Source: Bacteroidales bacterium UBA5219
GTDB lineage: Bacteria > Bacteroidota > Bacteroidia > Bacteroidales > ML635J-15
DNA: 23,361 bases
Direction: 5' to 3'
NCBI GenBank assembly: GCA_002412425.1
Contig: DHVB01000069.1
Coordinates: 1-23,361 of the forward strand
Under the pieces are notes generated by a model. The model was not told where the DNA came from. It saw nothing but the letters and a program-made list of their open reading frames with translations, and searched no databases. The translations under genes and the position numbers were made by a program. Positions within the stretch are counted from its first letter, which is position 1, and every line of letters begins with the position of its first letter. Shown in pieces: positions 6,655 through 16,169 of the stretch.

Positions 6655-9600
6655 TTATTCAACAAATATTTTTTTAACTAAATTTACTTTTGAATTACTG
6701 AGTTTTACAAAATAAATTCCAGACGATAAATTAAAGTTCATCTCATCTTCATTTGAATTTATTTGTTTTTCTTCAATAATTTGTGAGTGAATATTTAATA
6801 TCTGTAAATTGTACTCTTCATTTTGATTTGGTAAAAGTATTTTAAACTTTCCAGTATTTGGATTTGGATATATGTCAAAATCAAAGTTTGTATCAGTGTG
6901 TAAGCCAGTGAAAGGACTGATAGTTAAATTAAAGTAGCAAGAAGCAGAGCATTGTGTTGTTTCATCAATATATGTATAAACTATGGTGTAGTCTCCGATT
7001 TCGTAATTTGCTGGATTTATGTATGTTATTTGATTTCCGTTTAAATAGTAGTTTCCACCTTCGGGTTCTGCTCCAGATAAAGGAAGTGGTGAGTCATTTT
7101 CTTCAAGATTAATATCATTTGGACAAAATACTTCTGGTGCTTGTTTTACCACAATTTCAAAACTGCATTGTTCGCTTTCGTATGAGTAAGTAATTATATT
7201 GATGCCCAAACTTGCATTTTCAGGATAAAAAACTCCATCAACAACTGCATCTCCAGAATATGTGCCACCAAGTGGAGTTGCTCCTTCTAAAGCAAATTCA
7301 TTTGCATTTGAGCAAATTTCAAAATTTTCGGTACATTCTACAACATTAGGATTATAAACATAAATTGTGAAAGTGCAAGAATCCACAAAATTATTTTCAT
7401 CAGTGTATATATATGTTATTAAATAATTTCCCACACCATATTCATTTGGATTAAAGCTTGTGATCGGATTGTTGTTATAATAATATTGACCGCTTTGAGG
7501 TGTAGCTAAGTTAAGTTCTAAAGTTGCATCATTGATTGATAAATATTGATTGTCGGGACAGATTATGCTTTGAATTAAAACACCATCTGAAGTAGCAATA
7601 TCGGAATATAGACCAGCACCATTTTTAGCTTTAACCGAAATATAATAAGTTTGACCAATTTCAAGATTTGCATTTGTTATTGTAAAGTTTGTAGCAAGTC
7701 CATTATTTGTCCAAGTTAAGTAATCTGTTCCTCCTTGACTTGTGCCAATAGCATAAAAATAAGCACTTATTCCAGAATTTGGGTCTTGGCTTTCTGTCCA
7801 ATTGCCAGATAAATTTTGTGAATCATTGCTACTATCTACATCTTGAGCTATTCCATCATTAACATTTGAAATACTTGTAGGTTTGCTAAAATCAATATTG
7901 TAGTTTTTTGTGATTATTGCAGATAGGTTTTTTGCACTATCCATGCACATAGAGCTAATTTTTGCTGCAGCAATATCAGGATTAGGATTTGAATATCTTA
8001 AATCTCCATCTGTTGCATTGCAGACAATTTCTGTGTTTTGGTTAGAATATCTTGAACGGAAAGTTCTAAAATTATCAATCGACATTATAGAATTTCCACT
8101 TCGGAAAGAAATATAACTTCCAGTAAAATATGGATTAGTGTCTTTATGTTCGCCAATAAGTTTATTGTCTTGATACACAAAAAATTCACCAGTAACTCTG
8201 TCGTAAAGGATTTTAATATTATACCAAGTTTCTGCCGCAAAATTAATTGTAAAAGTTTTATCTAATGAAAGTACATTATCTGTAACTCTATAAAACTCCA
8301 AAGATTGTGTGTCTTGTAGTCTAAACCAAATAAAATATCCGTTACCTCTATTGCTTAATTCTGGATTGTCGCAGAAGAAATGGAAGCCAGCTCTTTTGTT
8401 TATATTACTTCCTTCAACTTTTAAATCAAATTCGTACAAATATTTATTTGATAACTCTTGATTTAGGTAAGCATATATGTTTGAATTTCCTACACTTTCA
8501 TCATTGTGAATTAAAATACCTTCTGAGTTAGTAGTCCAATTACCAACTTGATTAGTCCAGTCAGTGCTTAATCCATTATTAAAATCATCGAAAAAATGTC
8601 CTTTGTTTTTGTTTGCTGTCCATTTTGTTCCATCAAAATCAGAAATGTTGAAAAATCCTTTTTCTACTCCACTAAGTTGGTCATTGTCAGAGAAATAAGC
8701 AGAGAAGTTGTCGGTGTGCCAAGTTCCAGTAACTTCAATATCAGTTTCAGGATTGTCAAAATCAGTATAAATATTCTTAGACTTTGATTCAGACCAATTG
8801 TTGGCATTATCTATAATTTGTGTTCTAATTCTTGCAGCTTCTTGAGTGTTGTTTGGACTTTGATATCTAATCTCTGCATTTGGACTTAGTTGAGTTGTTA
8901 TGATTTCGCTTGCACTACGAGTTTTATACATTTTTATATCATCGTATTCGCATATGCTTTGTCCAGTTCTAAGCGAAATAGAATTACCAGATTCAAATGG
9001 TGTTGGGTCAGTTATAGATGTAACAAACTCATTATCAATATATAATGAAATTATTCCTGTGGTTGTGTTCAGAATAATTTTTACGTCATACCAAATGTTA
9101 GGTTGCAAATTATAAGATTCATAGTGAAAAAATCCTCCTTCACTAGTTTCGAATGAATTATTATTATAACGATAAATTTCAGCTGTTCCTGTACCTGTTC
9201 CTAGTGTAGGGTCAACTCTTAGGTAAAGCATGTATGATGTTTGTCTTCCGCTAGCTTCTGGGTCGCTACAGAAAAAGTGCATTCCAGCTCTACGATTGTT
9301 GCCAGAACCTGAAATTTTTTGTTTCCAATGGTATAAATAAGTTTCGCCTTGTACTTGATTTACATAGGCATAAATATTTGTATTGGTGCTTGTTTGGTTT
9401 GTTTGTTTTAAGTGGTTTTCACTTATTGACCACTCTCCAGCATAGCTTGTCCATTCTTCATGTATGGCTGTTTGGAAGTTATCATTAAAAAATCCATGTT
9501 CTCCATTAGCACGCCATTCTGTTCCATTAAAATCCATAACTTGGTAGAAGCTATAATTTACACCTGAACCGCCTTCATTGTCTTGGTCGTTAAAATTTAC

Positions 9601-10797
9601 TTCAAAATCTGAATTATACCATTTTCTTTGAGTTTGAATATCTGTTGTTGGTGCTTGGGTGTCAAAACTACCATCGCATATATCTAAGATTTGTTGTGTG
9701 GCAGTTCTGATTGAAGGTAATAGGGCATGCAAAGCATTTCCTGGACAAGTAGTTCCGCCAGGATTTACGTCTCTATGACCACAGATTCTATGAACATTTA
9801 CATATCCGCTGTTATCTTGTTTAATAATACTTGCCATACTTGTTGGGTCAAACCCTCTGTAATCGTACCACCATGCTAAAAATTCTGCACATTTATCAAG
9901 CTGTGGTTGAGTTGGAGCTGTTCCAGGAGAATCAGAGTCTCCTAAGAAATTTAAGCCTATAGAATAAGTGTTTGAATAACCAGCATGAGCGCCGTGCACA
10001 TCTTGATTGGGTAAGTTTGGATTATGCCGACCTTGGAAAAAATTTCCATATTTGTCGAAAAGATAATTATAACCAATATCGCTCCAGCTAAGAGTGTTTA
10101 CATGATAGTTCCAATAGCTTCTAACAACGGCTGCTCCATCTGTGTATGAGCTAGGACTTGCACCATGATGAATTACAGTATGGGTTGGATTTCTGTAAAC
10201 AACAGTATATGTTGGATATAGGCAATTAGAAACGCCATTACACCACCCAGATCGAGTAATGATTGGTGATGGAAATTCTGGACAAGCTTTTGCACCAGAT
10301 TTTGTACTTTTTGTTTCTGTGTTTGTGATTATTGTTGGTCTAACATTTAATAAAATCAAGTAAATTTCACTTATAATTTCACCTTCTGGTGGGTGAATAT
10401 AAAATTCTATAGAATCATGTTCCCACTCGTCCAAGCCAAACATAAGGTTGGATTTATAATAATTTGATTTTGTTTCGTTTGGTTTAGTAAAGCCATCGTC
10501 AATTTCCCAATCAGTCCAACCTTTATTAGGTTTGTGAACTTTGTAAACAATCTCAAAACTACCTGCCGAATAAATTTCTGTACTTGATACCCAACCTAGA
10601 GCAAAAGATGTAAATTCTACGGGAGTTTTTAAATAAAAACCGTAACCACCATTTTTGTCTTGGATAATTGGTGAAGTAATTTTGTAAGTATTGATACTTG
10701 CATCTTTACTGTTAAAAGTTTCTGTTGTTTCAAACTCAACTTGTCCAAATGCTACTGCGGACAAAAAGCTAAATAAAAATGTAAAAATTTTCCTCAC
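6655..10797 (-). CDS. Very large secreted N-acetylmuramoyl-L-alanine amidase (PGRP/amidase_2) with T9SS type A sorting tail
   Basis: This 1380-residue protein is predicted to cut the amide bond between MurNAc and the peptide stem of peptidoglycan. Layout: signal peptide 1-19; a beta-rich N-terminal domain about 20-165; the amidase/PGRP domain about 200-365, with expected zinc ligands in the HH pair (210-211), His341 in GHRD and Cys351 in TTCPG, plus Tyr243 in DIGYNYLFD; two homologous jelly-roll-like modules (about 385-680 and 683-968); an FN3-like domain (972-1077); three Ig/HYR-like segments to about 1293; and a type A T9SS tail from about 1308 (DIYPNPNTGKFKI ... GIYFVKLSN ... KKIFVE). The start is GTG; no in-frame ATG fits the signal peptide. 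Catalytic residues look intact. Whether the target is its own wall or that of other bacteria is unknown. Confidence 0.9.
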   Translation of the reverse strand: MRKIFTFLFSFLSAVAFGQVEFETTETFNSKDASINTYKITSPIIQDKNGGYGFYLKTPVEFTSFALGWVSSTEIYSAGSFEIVYKVHKPNKGWTDWEIDDGFTKPNETKSNYYKSNLMFGLDEWEHDSIEFYIHPPEGEIISEIYLILLNVRPTIITNTETKSTKSGAKACPEFPSPIITRSGWCNGVSNCLYPTYTVVYRNPTHTVIHHGASPSSYTDGAAVVRSYWNYHVNTLSWSDIGYNYLFDKYGNFFQGRHNPNLPNQDVHGAHAGYSNTYSIGLNFLGDSDSPGTAPTQPQLDKCAEFLAWWYDYRGFDPTSMASIIKQDNSGYVNVHRICGHRDVNPGGTTCPGNALHALLPSIRTATQQILDICDGSFDTQAPTTDIQTQRKWYNSDFEVNFNDQDNEGGSGVNYSFYQVMDFNGTEWRANGEHGFFNDNFQTAIHEEWTSYAGEWSISENHLKQTNQTSTNTNIYAYVNQVQGETYLYHWKQKISGSGNNRRAGMHFFCSDPEASGRQTSYMLYLRVDPTLGTGTGTAEIYRYNNNSFETSEGGFFHYESYNLQPNIWYDVKIILNTTTGIISLYIDNEFVTSITDPTPFESGNSISLRTGQSICEYDDIKMYKTRSASEIITTQLSPNAEIRYQSPNNTQEAARIRTQIIDNANNWSESKSKNIYTDFDNPETDIEVTGTWHTDNFSAYFSDNDQLSGVEKGFFNISDFDGTKWTANKNKGHFFDDFNNGLSTDWTNQVGNWTTNSEGILIHNDESVGNSNIYAYLNQELSNKYLYEFDLKVEGSNINKRAGFHFFCDNPELSNRGNGYFIWFRLQDTQSLEFYRVTDNVLSLDKTFTINFAAETWYNIKILYDRVTGEFFVYQDNKLIGEHKDTNPYFTGSYISFRSGNSIMSIDNFRTFRSRYSNQNTEIVCNATDGDLRYSNPNPDIAAAKISSMCMDSAKNLSAIITKNYNIDFSKPTSISNVNDGIAQDVDSSNDSQNLSGNWTESQDPNSGISAYFYAIGTSQGGTDYLTWTNNGLATNFTITNANLEIGQTYYISVKAKNGAGLYSDIATSDGVLIQSIICPDNQYLSINDATLELNLATPQSGQYYYNNNPITSFNPNEYGVGNYLITYIYTDENNFVDSCTFTIYVYNPNVVECTENFEICSNANEFALEGATPLGGTYSGDAVVDGVFYPENASLGINIITYSYESEQCSFEIVVKQAPEVFCPNDINLEENDSPLPLSGAEPEGGNYYLNGNQITYINPANYEIGDYTIVYTYIDETTQCSASCYFNLTISPFTGLHTDTNFDFDIYPNPNTGKFKILLPNQNEEYNLQILNIHSQIIEEKQINSNEDEMNFNLSSGIYFVKLSNSKVNLVKKIFVE
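7894..9645 (-). repeat. Two tandem homologous jelly-roll-like modules in the amidase
   Basis: The copies cover about 8758-9645 and 7894-8751. Matching landmarks in order are a D(F/F)(N/D)GT(E/K)W.AN segment, F(N/D)D(N/D)F, NIYAY(V/L)NQ, N(R/K)RAG(M/F)HFFC, a W(Y/Y)(D/N)(V/I)KI strand, and a SG..IS(L/F)R(T/S)G stretch. They have diverged a lot at protein level, so the duplication is not recent. The pattern of a concanavalin/LamG-like sandwich suggests glycan binding, but the family was not confirmed. Confidence 0.7.
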
Positions 10798-10830
10798 AAT
10801 TTTAAATAATCAATAATTTAACAATGTGTG

Positions 10831-10861
10831 CAAGTTACGGCAAAATGTTTTTTAAAACAAA
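10831..10861 (-). promoter_or_regulatory. Weak promoter candidate for the amidase gene
   Basis: On the minus strand TTTG (10858-10861) is followed after 20 bp by TAACTTG (10831-10837), an imperfect TAnnTTTG. This would place a transcription start about 30 bp before the GTG at 10797. It is the only reasonable candidate I found in the 109-bp divergent gap. Confidence 0.25.
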
Positions 10862-10879
10862 TATTTTTAAATATTTTTT

Positions 10880-10887
10880 TAGCTTTG
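10880..10887 (+). promoter_or_regulatory. Possible -7 element for the POT transporter gene
   Basis: TAGCTTTG matches the Bacteroidota TAnnTTTG element and lies 19 bp before the ATG at 10907, which would give a very short leader. No TTTG is found at the standard upstream distance, only T-rich sequence. Confidence 0.4.
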
Positions 10888-10906
10888 CAAGAAAAAAAAT
10901 ATAATT

Positions 10907-12355
10907 ATGCCTAAATTCTTCAAACTTTTAAAATTATATCCTCAAACCTATTGGATTTCAAATGTAATGGAACTCTTTGAGCGTTGGGCTTGGTATGGTA
11001 TGTTTATGCTTTTTGCTCTTTATTTAACTGGCTCAACCGATGCGGGTGCTTTAGGCTTTTCGCAAACTCAAAAGGGAATGATGATGGGAACAGTTGTGGG
11101 TTTGCTTTATCTAATGCCAATTTTTACAGGTGCTATTGCCGATAGATTTGGATATAAAAAAGTGCTGATAATATCTTATATAATTCTTAGTGCATCATAT
11201 TTTGCTCTTTCTTTGGTTACTAGTTTTTATGCAGTATTTATAGTTTTTTTAATTCTTGCTATAGGTGCATCTTTGTTTAAACCAGTAATATCAGCTTGTA
11301 TAGCAAAAACCACAAACGACCAAACTTCATCATTAGGCTTTGGAATATTTTATATGATTGTAAATATAGGTGCATTTATTGGTCCTATTGTTGCTTCTTT
11401 AGCAAGACAACACGATTGGAAATATGTTTTTTATATTTCTTCGGCTGTAATTTTAATAAATTTAGTTTTAGTAATTCTATTTTTTAAAGAACCAGAACGA
11501 GAAATCAAGCAAAATAAGTTTTCGCAAGAATTAAAAATTATTTTTAAAAATATTTTTGAAGCATTAAAAGACATGAAGTTTGTAGTGTTCTTATTGATAG
11601 TTGTTGGTTTTTGGACAATGTACAATCAGCTATTTTATGCTTTGCCAGTTTTCATTGACCAATGGATGGACACTTCAATAGTTTATAATAAATTGCATTC
11701 TGTTTGTCCCTGGTTGGCAGAAACAATTGGTACTCCCGAAAAAACTATAGCGGCAGAAATGCTCACAAATCTTGATGCAATGTATATTATTATTTTTCAA
11801 ATAGCTGTTTCTTATTTTGTGATGAGACTTAAACCTATTCATTCAATTATTAGTGGTTTTTTAGTTGCTACAATTGGTCTGTTTCTTACTTTTTCTACAA
11901 ATAATCCAATGTTTTTATTTGTTAGCATTTTAATTTTTGGTTTAGGCGAAATGGCAGGTTCTCCAAAAATTACTGAATATATTGGAAAAATTGCTCCTCC
12001 AAACAAAACTGCTTTGTATATGGGTTATAGTTTTTTACCAATGGCTGGCGGAAATTATCTTGCAGGAATTTTGTCAGGTTCGGTTTATCAAAAATATTCC
12101 GATAAAATTAGCTTGTTGAAAATGGAAGTTGGTAGTAGAGGTTTGAATATTCCAGAAATTTCAGAAAATTTTTCACAAACAGATTATATAAATGTGGCTT
12201 GTCAACAAATGAATATGAGTCAAGGCCAATTAACAGAGTATTTGTGGACAAATTATCAACCTTATAATATTGGGATAATTTTTGCAGCAATTGGTATTGG
12301 TACTGTTATAGCAATGTTAGTGTATAATTGGTATTTGAATTGGAGGAAAGCTTAG
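10907..12355 (+). CDS. POT/PTR2 family proton-coupled oligopeptide transporter (MFS)
   Basis: This 482-residue inner-membrane transporter of the POT branch of the major facilitator superfamily probably imports di- and tripeptides with protons. The POT signature ExxER is present as ELFERWAWYG (residues 22-31), and the second POT motif appears as FYMIVNIGAFIGP (148-160). An MFS loop motif, GAIADRFGYKK, lies at 75-85. Hydrophobic segments continue through the protein, with a cytoplasmic charged loop around 195-225 and a final helix near the C-terminus, as expected for 12-14 helices. Length is normal. It is divergent from the secreted amidase, so uptake of peptides released outside the cell is a reasonable but unproven link. 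Its stop codon lies 9 bp from the convergent uvrA stop. Substrate specificity cannot be read from sequence alone. Confidence 0.88.
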   Translation: MPKFFKLLKLYPQTYWISNVMELFERWAWYGMFMLFALYLTGSTDAGALGFSQTQKGMMMGTVVGLLYLMPIFTGAIADRFGYKKVLIISYIILSASYFALSLVTSFYAVFIVFLILAIGASLFKPVISACIAKTTNDQTSSLGFGIFYMIVNIGAFIGPIVASLARQHDWKYVFYISSAVILINLVLVILFFKEPEREIKQNKFSQELKIIFKNIFEALKDMKFVVFLLIVVGFWTMYNQLFYALPVFIDQWMDTSIVYNKLHSVCPWLAETIGTPEKTIAAEMLTNLDAMYIIIFQIAVSYFVMRLKPIHSIISGFLVATIGLFLTFSTNNPMFLFVSILIFGLGEMAGSPKITEYIGKIAPPNKTALYMGYSFLPMAGGNYLAGILSGSVYQKYSDKISLLKMEVGSRGLNIPEISENFSQTDYINVACQQMNMSQGQLTEYLWTNYQPYNIGIIFAAIGIGTVIAMLVYNWYLNWRKA

Positions 12356-12364
12356 TGAAATTAA

Positions 12365-15193
12365 TTACAATTCTTCTTTTAAATATTTAGCTGTATAACT
12401 ATTTTTATTTTTGATAATATCTTCAGGTTTTCCTTGAGCAACAACAGTTCCACCTCTTTCGCCACCTTCTGGTCCCATATCTATAATCCAGTCGGCAGAT
12501 TTAATTATATCTAAATTATGTTCAATAATTATCATGCTATTGCCTCTGTCAACTAAAGAGTTTAAAACTTCAAGAAGCACTTTTATATCTTCAAAATGCA
12601 AACCTGTTGTTGGCTCGTCTAAAATATAAAGAGTATTTCCTGTTTCTCGTTTCATTAATTCGGTTGCAAGTTTTACTCTTTGAGCTTCTCCACCTGAGAG
12701 CGTAGTGCTTGATTGTCCTAAATTAATATATCCCAAGCCAACTTGTTGTAGTACAATTAATTTTTTATAAATATGTGGAATATTTTCAAAAAACTCTACA
12801 GCTGCATTAATTGTTAGTTCAAGTACATCAGAAATAGATTTTCCTTTAAATTTTACTTCTAAAGTTTCTCTGTTGTATCTTTTGCCACGACAGGTTTCGC
12901 ATTGTACGTAAACATCGGGTAGAAAATTCATTTCTATGGTTTTAACACCAGCACCTTTGCAAGTTTCACATCTACCACCTTTAATATTAAATGAAAATCT
13001 GCCAGCTTTGTAAGCTCGAATTTTTGCTTCTGGTAAACTTGCAAATAATTCACGAATATCTGTAAACAGTCCTGTGTATGTTGCAGGGTTTGAGCGTGGT
13101 GTCCTTCCAATAGGCGATTGGTCAACTTCGATAAATTTATCAATATTTTCAATTCCTTCTATTTTGTCGTGATCTAATGGAAAAGCGTTTGAATTATAAA
13201 AATGACGTGAAAGTGCAGGAACTAGAGTTCTATTTAAAATACTTGATTTTCCACTTCCTGAAACACCAGTCATGCAAATCATTACACCAAGCGGGATTTC
13301 AAGGTCAATGTTTTTTAGATTATGACCTTTAGCTCCACGAATTATTATTTTTTTATCAGAAATTTCTCTTCTGGATTTTGGAACTTCGATTTTAAGTTTA
13401 CCATTTATATATTGAGAGGTAAGTGAATCTGATTTTAGCATGTCGCTTGGTTTTCCCGAAAAGACTAAATATCCACCTTTGCGTCCTGCTCCAGGACCAA
13501 TATCTGCAACAAAATCAGCTTCAGTAATCATTTCTTTGTCGTGTTCCACAACTATTATAGAATTGCCTCTATCTCTAAGTTGTTTAAGTGAATTTATTAG
13601 TCTTTTGTTGTCGCGTTGGTGTAAGCCAATACTTGGTTCGTCTAAAATATATAAAACATTTACTAAACGACTTCCTATTTGAGTTGCTAATCTAATTCTT
13701 TGAGATTCGCCTCCCGACAAACTGTTTGCCGAACGGTTTAGTGATAAATAATCTAATCCAACATCAAGTAAAAAACTTACTCTGCTACTTAATTCTTTAA
13801 TTACTTCTGTTGCAATTAATCTTTCTTTATTATCTAATTTGTCTAATACAGTATCTAGGAATTTACTGAGGTTTAACATGTCCATTTCTGCAAGTTCGGC
13901 AATATTTTTTTCTGCAATTTTAAATTGTAGTGCTTCAGCTTGCAGTCTAGTTCCATTACATTTTGGACAAGTGATAAACTTATTGAATCTAAATGATGAT
14001 TTGTTTGAGTATGGATCTTTTTCTTCGTCTTCTTGTTTGGCTTTAATTTGATTTACAATGCCATCAAAACTTATAGAATAATTTGAAGTTAGTCCAAGAG
14101 GTGTATTTTTTAATTGTAAACTTTCGGGATAGCCAAATAATACAGCATCAATTGCTTGTTCGTTAAGTTCATCGATTGGAGTTTTGAGCGAAAAGTTTAA
14201 TTTTTCGGCAAGGGCTTCTAGAATCCAAAAAGGTAAACTATTTTTATATTTTCCAAGAATGCTAATTCCGCCATTGTAAATTGAAAGCGATGGGTCTGGA
14301 ATAATTTTATTTATATCAATATCGGCTATTACTCCAAGTCCGTTACATTTTGGACAAGCACCTTGTGGCGAGTTGAAAGAAAAAGTGTAGGGAGCAGGTT
14401 CTCTGTATGAAATTCCACTTGTTGGGCACATTAAAAATCGACTAAAAAAACGAGGTTTGTCGCTATCTTTTTCTAAAACCATAATTATATTTTTTCCTAA
14501 ACTCATTGCTAGGTCTATAGTTTTCTTTAGTCTATTTCTATCTTGATTTTTAATAATTAATTTATCAACTACTAATTCTACAAAGTGGGTTTTGTATCTA
14601 TCTAATCTTAAATTATAAGTAATTTCTCTAATTTCTCCGTCAATTCTTGCGTTTAGAAAACCTTTTTTTCTAAGGTTTTCAAAAGTTTCTTTGTAGTGTC
14701 CTTTTCTTCCGTCAACAATTGGTGCAAGTATATAAACCGCTTTGTCTTTAAAATCTTTTAAAATAATATTTATAATTTGTTCGTCGCTGTATTTAATCAT
14801 TTTTTCGCCTGTAACGTGCGAGTATGCTGTTGAGGCTCTAGCATAAAGCAGACGTAGATAATCATATATTCCTGTAATTGTGCCGACAGTTGAGCGTGGA
14901 TTTTTTATTGTTGATTTTTGTTCTATAGCAATCACTGGGCTTAGTCCTGTTATACTATCAACGTCTGGACGCTCCATGCTGCCAATAAAACTTCTAGCAT
15001 AAGCAGAAAAAGTTTCCATATATCTGCGTTGTCCTTCGGCATAAATTGTGTCGAAAGCTAACGAAGATTTTCCACTTCCACTCAAACCTGTGATAACTGA
15101 TAGTTGATGTTGTGGAATATCTAGGCTTAAATTTTTTAAATTATGAGTTCTTGCTCCTTCAACTGAAATAAAATTCTCTTTCTTATTCATCAT
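12365..15193 (-). CDS. uvrA: UvrABC excision nuclease subunit A
   Basis: UvrA is the damage-sensing ATPase of nucleotide excision repair; it loads UvrB onto lesions. The 942-residue length is standard. Two ABC cassettes are seen: Walker A GLSGSGKSS (36-44) with LSGGESQR (492-499) and YILDEPSIGLH; and GVSGSGKSS (643-651) with LSGGEAQR (833-840) and YILDEPTTGLH. The second zinc module is complete (Cys742, 745, 765, 768). The first has Cys256, Ser259, Cys280, Cys283, so one of the usual four cysteines is serine; a CPxxG stretch of this kind may be normal in Bacteroidota. An extra CxxC is at 409-412. The start overlaps the lytic transglycosylase stop by 11 bp (a second ATG lies at 15190), placing uvrA last in the polysaccharide export operon. 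Confidence 0.97.
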   Translation of the reverse strand: MMNKKENFISVEGARTHNLKNLSLDIPQHQLSVITGLSGSGKSSLAFDTIYAEGQRRYMETFSAYARSFIGSMERPDVDSITGLSPVIAIEQKSTIKNPRSTVGTITGIYDYLRLLYARASTAYSHVTGEKMIKYSDEQIINIILKDFKDKAVYILAPIVDGRKGHYKETFENLRKKGFLNARIDGEIREITYNLRLDRYKTHFVELVVDKLIIKNQDRNRLKKTIDLAMSLGKNIIMVLEKDSDKPRFFSRFLMCPTSGISYREPAPYTFSFNSPQGACPKCNGLGVIADIDINKIIPDPSLSIYNGGISILGKYKNSLPFWILEALAEKLNFSLKTPIDELNEQAIDAVLFGYPESLQLKNTPLGLTSNYSISFDGIVNQIKAKQEDEEKDPYSNKSSFRFNKFITCPKCNGTRLQAEALQFKIAEKNIAELAEMDMLNLSKFLDTVLDKLDNKERLIATEVIKELSSRVSFLLDVGLDYLSLNRSANSLSGGESQRIRLATQIGSRLVNVLYILDEPSIGLHQRDNKRLINSLKQLRDRGNSIIVVEHDKEMITEADFVADIGPGAGRKGGYLVFSGKPSDMLKSDSLTSQYINGKLKIEVPKSRREISDKKIIIRGAKGHNLKNIDLEIPLGVMICMTGVSGSGKSSILNRTLVPALSRHFYNSNAFPLDHDKIEGIENIDKFIEVDQSPIGRTPRSNPATYTGLFTDIRELFASLPEAKIRAYKAGRFSFNIKGGRCETCKGAGVKTIEMNFLPDVYVQCETCRGKRYNRETLEVKFKGKSISDVLELTINAAVEFFENIPHIYKKLIVLQQVGLGYINLGQSSTTLSGGEAQRVKLATELMKRETGNTLYILDEPTTGLHFEDIKVLLEVLNSLVDRGNSMIIIEHNLDIIKSADWIIDMGPEGGERGGTVVAQGKPEDIIKNKNSYTAKYLKEEL

Positions 15194-16160
15194 TGTTTTT
15201 ACTTTGTTTCATACATTCACGTGCGTTCTTTGCAGGTAAAACAATTTTGTATTCCTTTTTGTTTGGGTTAATTAATGACTTTCCAGTTAACCAGGGATTA
15301 AAATATTTAAGCATTTTGTAGTTTGTGCCGTGTTTGAAAGCAAATTCCACTAAATCAGAAATGGTAGTATCAACAACAATTTCTTGAGTTTTAATTTCTT
15401 TATATAGATGTTTTTCATCTATATCAAAGCCATAAAGTTTAGGATTAGACATAATTAATTTTAATGCTAATATCCTATACACATATCTAGCAGTTTCTTG
15501 ATTCAAATGTAAATCCCAATAACTATTAACTTTTTGATAATCAATATCTTTTTGTAAGCCACCCATTCCCATATTGTATGAAGCTGCTGCCAATGTCCAG
15601 CTTTTAAAAACTTTATATGCTTTGTGTAAATATTCTGTTGCTGCAATTGCAGATTTAGTATGATTGTATCTTTCGTCTATACCTTTTCCTACATGCATAT
15701 TGTATTCTCCTGCTGTTGTTTTCATAAATTGCCAAAATCCTGTAGCACCAGCTGGACTAACAACATTTGCTAAGCCACTTTCGGCAACACATAAGTATTT
15801 CATATCATCAGGAATACCTTTTTCTTTTAATATTTTTTCTATCTCAGGAAAATATCGATTTGCTCTTTTTATATAAATTAATGTAGATGAATGTCTGTAA
15901 GTATTTACAATAAGTTCGTAATCTAAAGCTTCGTAAACATCAAAGTTTTGTAGAGGAACATTTTCACCACAAAAACTTAAAGTGTCAGGAATATATGGTT
16001 GAAAAACTTTATATGGTATTGTTGTTGGTTGGATTTCTGTTTCTTTGATTTGATTTGCTTTTTCCGAGCTTGAAAAAATAAAACTATTAGCAAAAATAAG
16101 ACCTAAGCCAAGTCCTAGTATAATAAAAAAAGGTATTTTCATAAGTTTTTTCTTGTCCAT
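15183..16160 (-). CDS. Membrane-anchored lytic transglycosylase (SLT/MltD-like)
   Basis: This 325-residue enzyme is predicted to cleave the MurNAc-GlcNAc bond of peptidoglycan with formation of an anhydro-sugar. An N-terminal membrane segment (about 8-30) is followed by a linker and an SLT domain from about 100 to 240. The catalytic glutamate is Glu127 in CVAESGL; other SLT signatures are SPAGATGFWQFM (135-146) and AAASYNMGMGGL (191-202). The C-terminal 60 residues (TISDLVEFAFKHGTNYKMLKYF) resemble a LysM-type glycan-binding module. It lies 9 bp after the sugar-phosphate transferase and overlaps uvrA by 11 bp. Opening the wall for assembly of an export channel is an attractive role given its neighbours, but it could equally be a general wall-turnover enzyme. 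Confidence 0.9.
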   Translation of the reverse strand: MDKKKLMKIPFFIILGLGLGLIFANSFIFSSSEKANQIKETEIQPTTIPYKVFQPYIPDTLSFCGENVPLQNFDVYEALDYELIVNTYRHSSTLIYIKRANRYFPEIEKILKEKGIPDDMKYLCVAESGLANVVSPAGATGFWQFMKTTAGEYNMHVGKGIDERYNHTKSAIAATEYLHKAYKVFKSWTLAAASYNMGMGGLQKDIDYQKVNSYWDLHLNQETARYVYRILALKLIMSNPKLYGFDIDEKHLYKEIKTQEIVVDTTISDLVEFAFKHGTNYKMLKYFNPWLTGKSLINPNKKEYKIVLPAKNARECMKQSKNNDE

Positions 16161-16169
16161 ATTTTTTTG

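Noticed and set aside
12356..12364. Bidirectional terminator between the POT transporter and uvrA
   Set aside because: Only 9 bp separate the two stop codons and no inverted repeat is visible across the junction.
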